Source: Nannobrachium achirus
Lineage: Eukaryota; Chordata; Actinopteri; Myctophiformes; Myctophidae
Reading direction: 5' to 3'
Assembly: GCA_963921795.1 (NCBI GenBank)
Contig: OY997655.1
Location: forward strand, 5,495,203 to 5,559,202
DNA length: 64,000 nucleotides
The notes under the pieces: generated by a model
Databases searched by the model: none
Told to the model about the DNA's origin: nothing
What the model saw: the letters and a program-made list of their open reading frames with translations, nothing else
In this document: positions 1 to 64,000 of the stretch, in pieces
Numbering within the stretch: position 1 is the first letter of the stretch
Layout of the letters: each line of letters starts with the position of its first letter
Position numbers and translations under genes: made by a program

Positions 1-62169
<62,169 letters not shown>

Positions 62170-62177
62170 CTGATGGA

Positions 62178-62871
62178 GAGAGGGCGAGATCATTTAGCGA
62201 CCTCCAACCGGGTTGCGACCTGGTCGGTAGTTTTCAGCGACCGGGTTACCGACCGGGTCGCTAAATCTACTGACCGGGTCGCTAAATCTACTGACCGGGT
62301 CGCTAAATCTACCGACCGGGCCGCAAAATCACCGACTGGGTCGCTAAATCGACCGACCGGGTCGCTTATCCACCGACCGGGCTGCTAACCTTAACCCTAA
62401 CCCTAACCCTAACCCTAAGCCTAACCCTAAATCACCGACCAGGTCGCTAAATTAATGCCCAGGTCGCTAATTACCAACCGCCGGTCCGGGTCGCTAATTC
62501 TACCGACTGGGTCGCTAAATCTACAGACCGGGCCGCTAAATCACCGACCTGGCCACTAAATATACCGACCTGGTCGCTAAATCTACCGACCTGGTCGCTA
62601 AATCTACCGACCGGGCCAGGAAAATCACAGACTGGGTCGCTAAATCTACCGACCGGGCCGCTAAATCACCGACCTGGTCCCGGTCGGTGATTTTGCAGCC
62701 CAGTTGGTAGATTTAGCTACCCGGTCGGTAGATCTAGCGACCTGGTCGGTGATTTTGAAGCCAGGTTGGTAGATTTAGCGACCCGGTCGGTAGATTTAGC
62801 GACCCGGTCGGTGAAAACTATTGACCAGGTTGCGACCAGGTTGGAGGTCGCTAAATGATCTCGCTCCTACT
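62178..62871. mobile_element. Foldback element at the splice acceptor of the FNIII exon
   Basis: Arms share CGAGATCATTTAGCGACCTC and are flanked by GGTCTGATGGA at 62167-62177 and 62872-62882. A 9-11-bp duplication suggests a Mutator-type or foldback transposon. The interior is about 21-bp repeats (ACCGACCGGGTCGCTAAATC) with a short (CCCTAA)n run at 62391-62431. Confidence 0.82.
62391..62431. repeat. Interstitial telomere-type (CCCTAA)n
   Basis: Five to six vertebrate telomere units, one with a G variant, at the middle of the foldback. Confidence 0.9.
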
Positions 62872-62882
62872 GGTCTGATGGA

Positions 62883-63880
62883 AGATAAAACAGTGTCCTC
62901 CACATCAGTCATTTATTTGGTAAAAGATGAAGAAGCGCTGCGTGGGTCTGTGAGTAAACGATAACAAGTGTTCTTTGGGGAAATATGTTTAGTTGAGGCC
63001 TTCATCAGGGTCCACATGTCATTTATTTGTCAGTGTTTGTTTTTGGGGGGGGGGGGGGGGGGGGCTACAAACACAAGACAACACAGTTGATGTTGTGACG
63101 TGTCCACTGTTGGGGGGGCAGCGTGAGGTCACCATAGTGACTGCGGTGTTGCTCGCCATGCGATGTGAAAATAACCAATGTGCGTCTGTTTTCAGCATGC
63201 GACTAGTATAAGTCAGGTTTAAATCGTCCAAAGCCTGTTATTTCCAAATATTGCATGCTCATTCTGGAAGGCTATACCGTACATGTCTGTAATTAAAATA
63301 TTTCAAGACATTACTGTCTTTCAAGACATTACTGTTAGTCCATGAGCTAGACCAAAAGTGAGGGACACCTAAGGTGAATAAATCTCTTATGTATAAGTTT
63401 GTTTGTAGGGTCCATATAAGTACTTTGAAACATGATAGCCTTTTCAAATGAGTAGCTTTAATACTTTTTTGGGACAATCATTGTTTTCCCATTAACTCAC
63501 ATTATATGCAGAGTAGAATTGTGTGCAGTTTATTGTACCGGGTATACAAAATAGGTTTGATTTTGGATTTTTGGTGTTTATCCTTTTTTCCATATTATCT
63601 AAGAGTGTATGTTTGAGAACCTTCTCATTGCAACAGATATCCATTTTAGAATAATTAAATAGCTTAAATTAGTTTGTAAACAGAGCTGTGTTTTTGTGTT
63701 TCCTTACACCCTTCTGGGGGGTGGAGACACACATTAACATGTCAAAGCCAACATTTACATCTGCAGTTTCTGTTGGCTGATGTGTGGTTGTTATTCTCAG
63801 GTTTCAGCAGCAGATCACCACCAATAGGTTAGGGCGGGTGAGGGATGGAGATAACAATCCATTGTTCAAACCCCTTACGG
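62883..63880. other. Intron, nothing firm
   Basis: Includes an 18-base G run near 63047-63064. The missing first half of the FNIII domain was looked for here and not found. Confidence 0.45.
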
Positions 63881-64000
63881 CTTGAAAGCCTGTCTGGCGG
63901 ACATCAACTCCTGGATGTCCCAAAACTTTTTACAGTTGAACCCTGATAAAACAGAAATCATTCTCTTTGGCCCTCCACAATCCACCCAAATTCTTAAAGA
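63881..64000 (+). CDS. LINE ORF2 fragment at the window edge
   Basis: One frame is open to the end and reads '[20 protein letters not shown]' followed by a TEIILFGP motif, the conserved block just after the FADD motif in CR1/L2/Rex-type LINE reverse transcriptases. It continues beyond the window. Opposite strand to the host gene. Confidence 0.75.

Overview
This window looks like a repeat-rich teleost fish chromosome segment. There are no bacterial-type genes. Exons are short and bounded by GT/AG splice sites. The spaces between them are filled with CA microsatellites, tRNA-derived SINEs, hAT/Harbinger/TTAA-type MITEs, LINE fragments, a Gmr1-like gypsy retrotransposon and a Kolobok-type DNA transposon. 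The species cannot be fixed from sequence alone; Gmr1-like elements were first described from Atlantic cod, but that is only a hint.

Host coding content is a single series of minus-strand exons running from 62.17 kb down to the left edge. In transcription order they encode the second half of a fibronectin type III (FNIII) domain, a Pro/Thr linker, a complete long-form C-type lectin domain (CTLD, three exons), a Pro-rich linker, a second complete FNIII domain (two exons), a third linker, and then a nearly complete Cys-loop ligand-gated channel of the 5-HT3/nicotinic type (extracellular domain, TM1-TM3 and part of the intracellular loop). Reading phase is continuous across 15 consecutive junctions, and module borders are all phase 1. 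No signal-peptide exon is seen between the lectin/FNIII part and the channel part. I infer one gene for a multidomain adhesive or lectin receptor-channel. This is the most unusual observation in the window.

Layout: 1-4.2 kb, TM exons of the channel with hAT MITEs and a SINE. 4.3-7.4 kb, MITEs and minisatellites. 7.46-15.80 kb, a young full-length Gmr1-like LTR retrotransposon (gag-PR-INT-RT-RH) whose protease is interrupted by a retroposon. 16-25.5 kb, channel extracellular exons among nested MITEs and a 2.9-kb hAT-type element. 26.8-30 kb, two LINE reverse-transcriptase fragments. 31.0-34.0 kb, a 3-kb foldback element with duplicated CXC-domain coding. 34.2-34.9 kb, FNIII exons. 36-37.6 kb, a repeat array continuing at 49.2 kb. 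37.63-49.24 kb, an 11.6-kb Kolobok-type transposon with about 375-bp inverted termini and TTAA duplications. It carries an apparently intact THAP transposase, a gene for a P2X7-ballast-like cysteine domain, and a second foldback element with CXC-domain coding related to the first. 51-56 kb, lectin and linker exons. 56-61.8 kb, repeats including a 30-bp x 20 minisatellite. 62.0-64 kb, an FNIII exon with a foldback insertion at its splice acceptor, and the start of another LINE fragment.

Exon boundaries were placed by hand from splice consensus, reading frame and family resemblance. No alignment, expression or database search was run.
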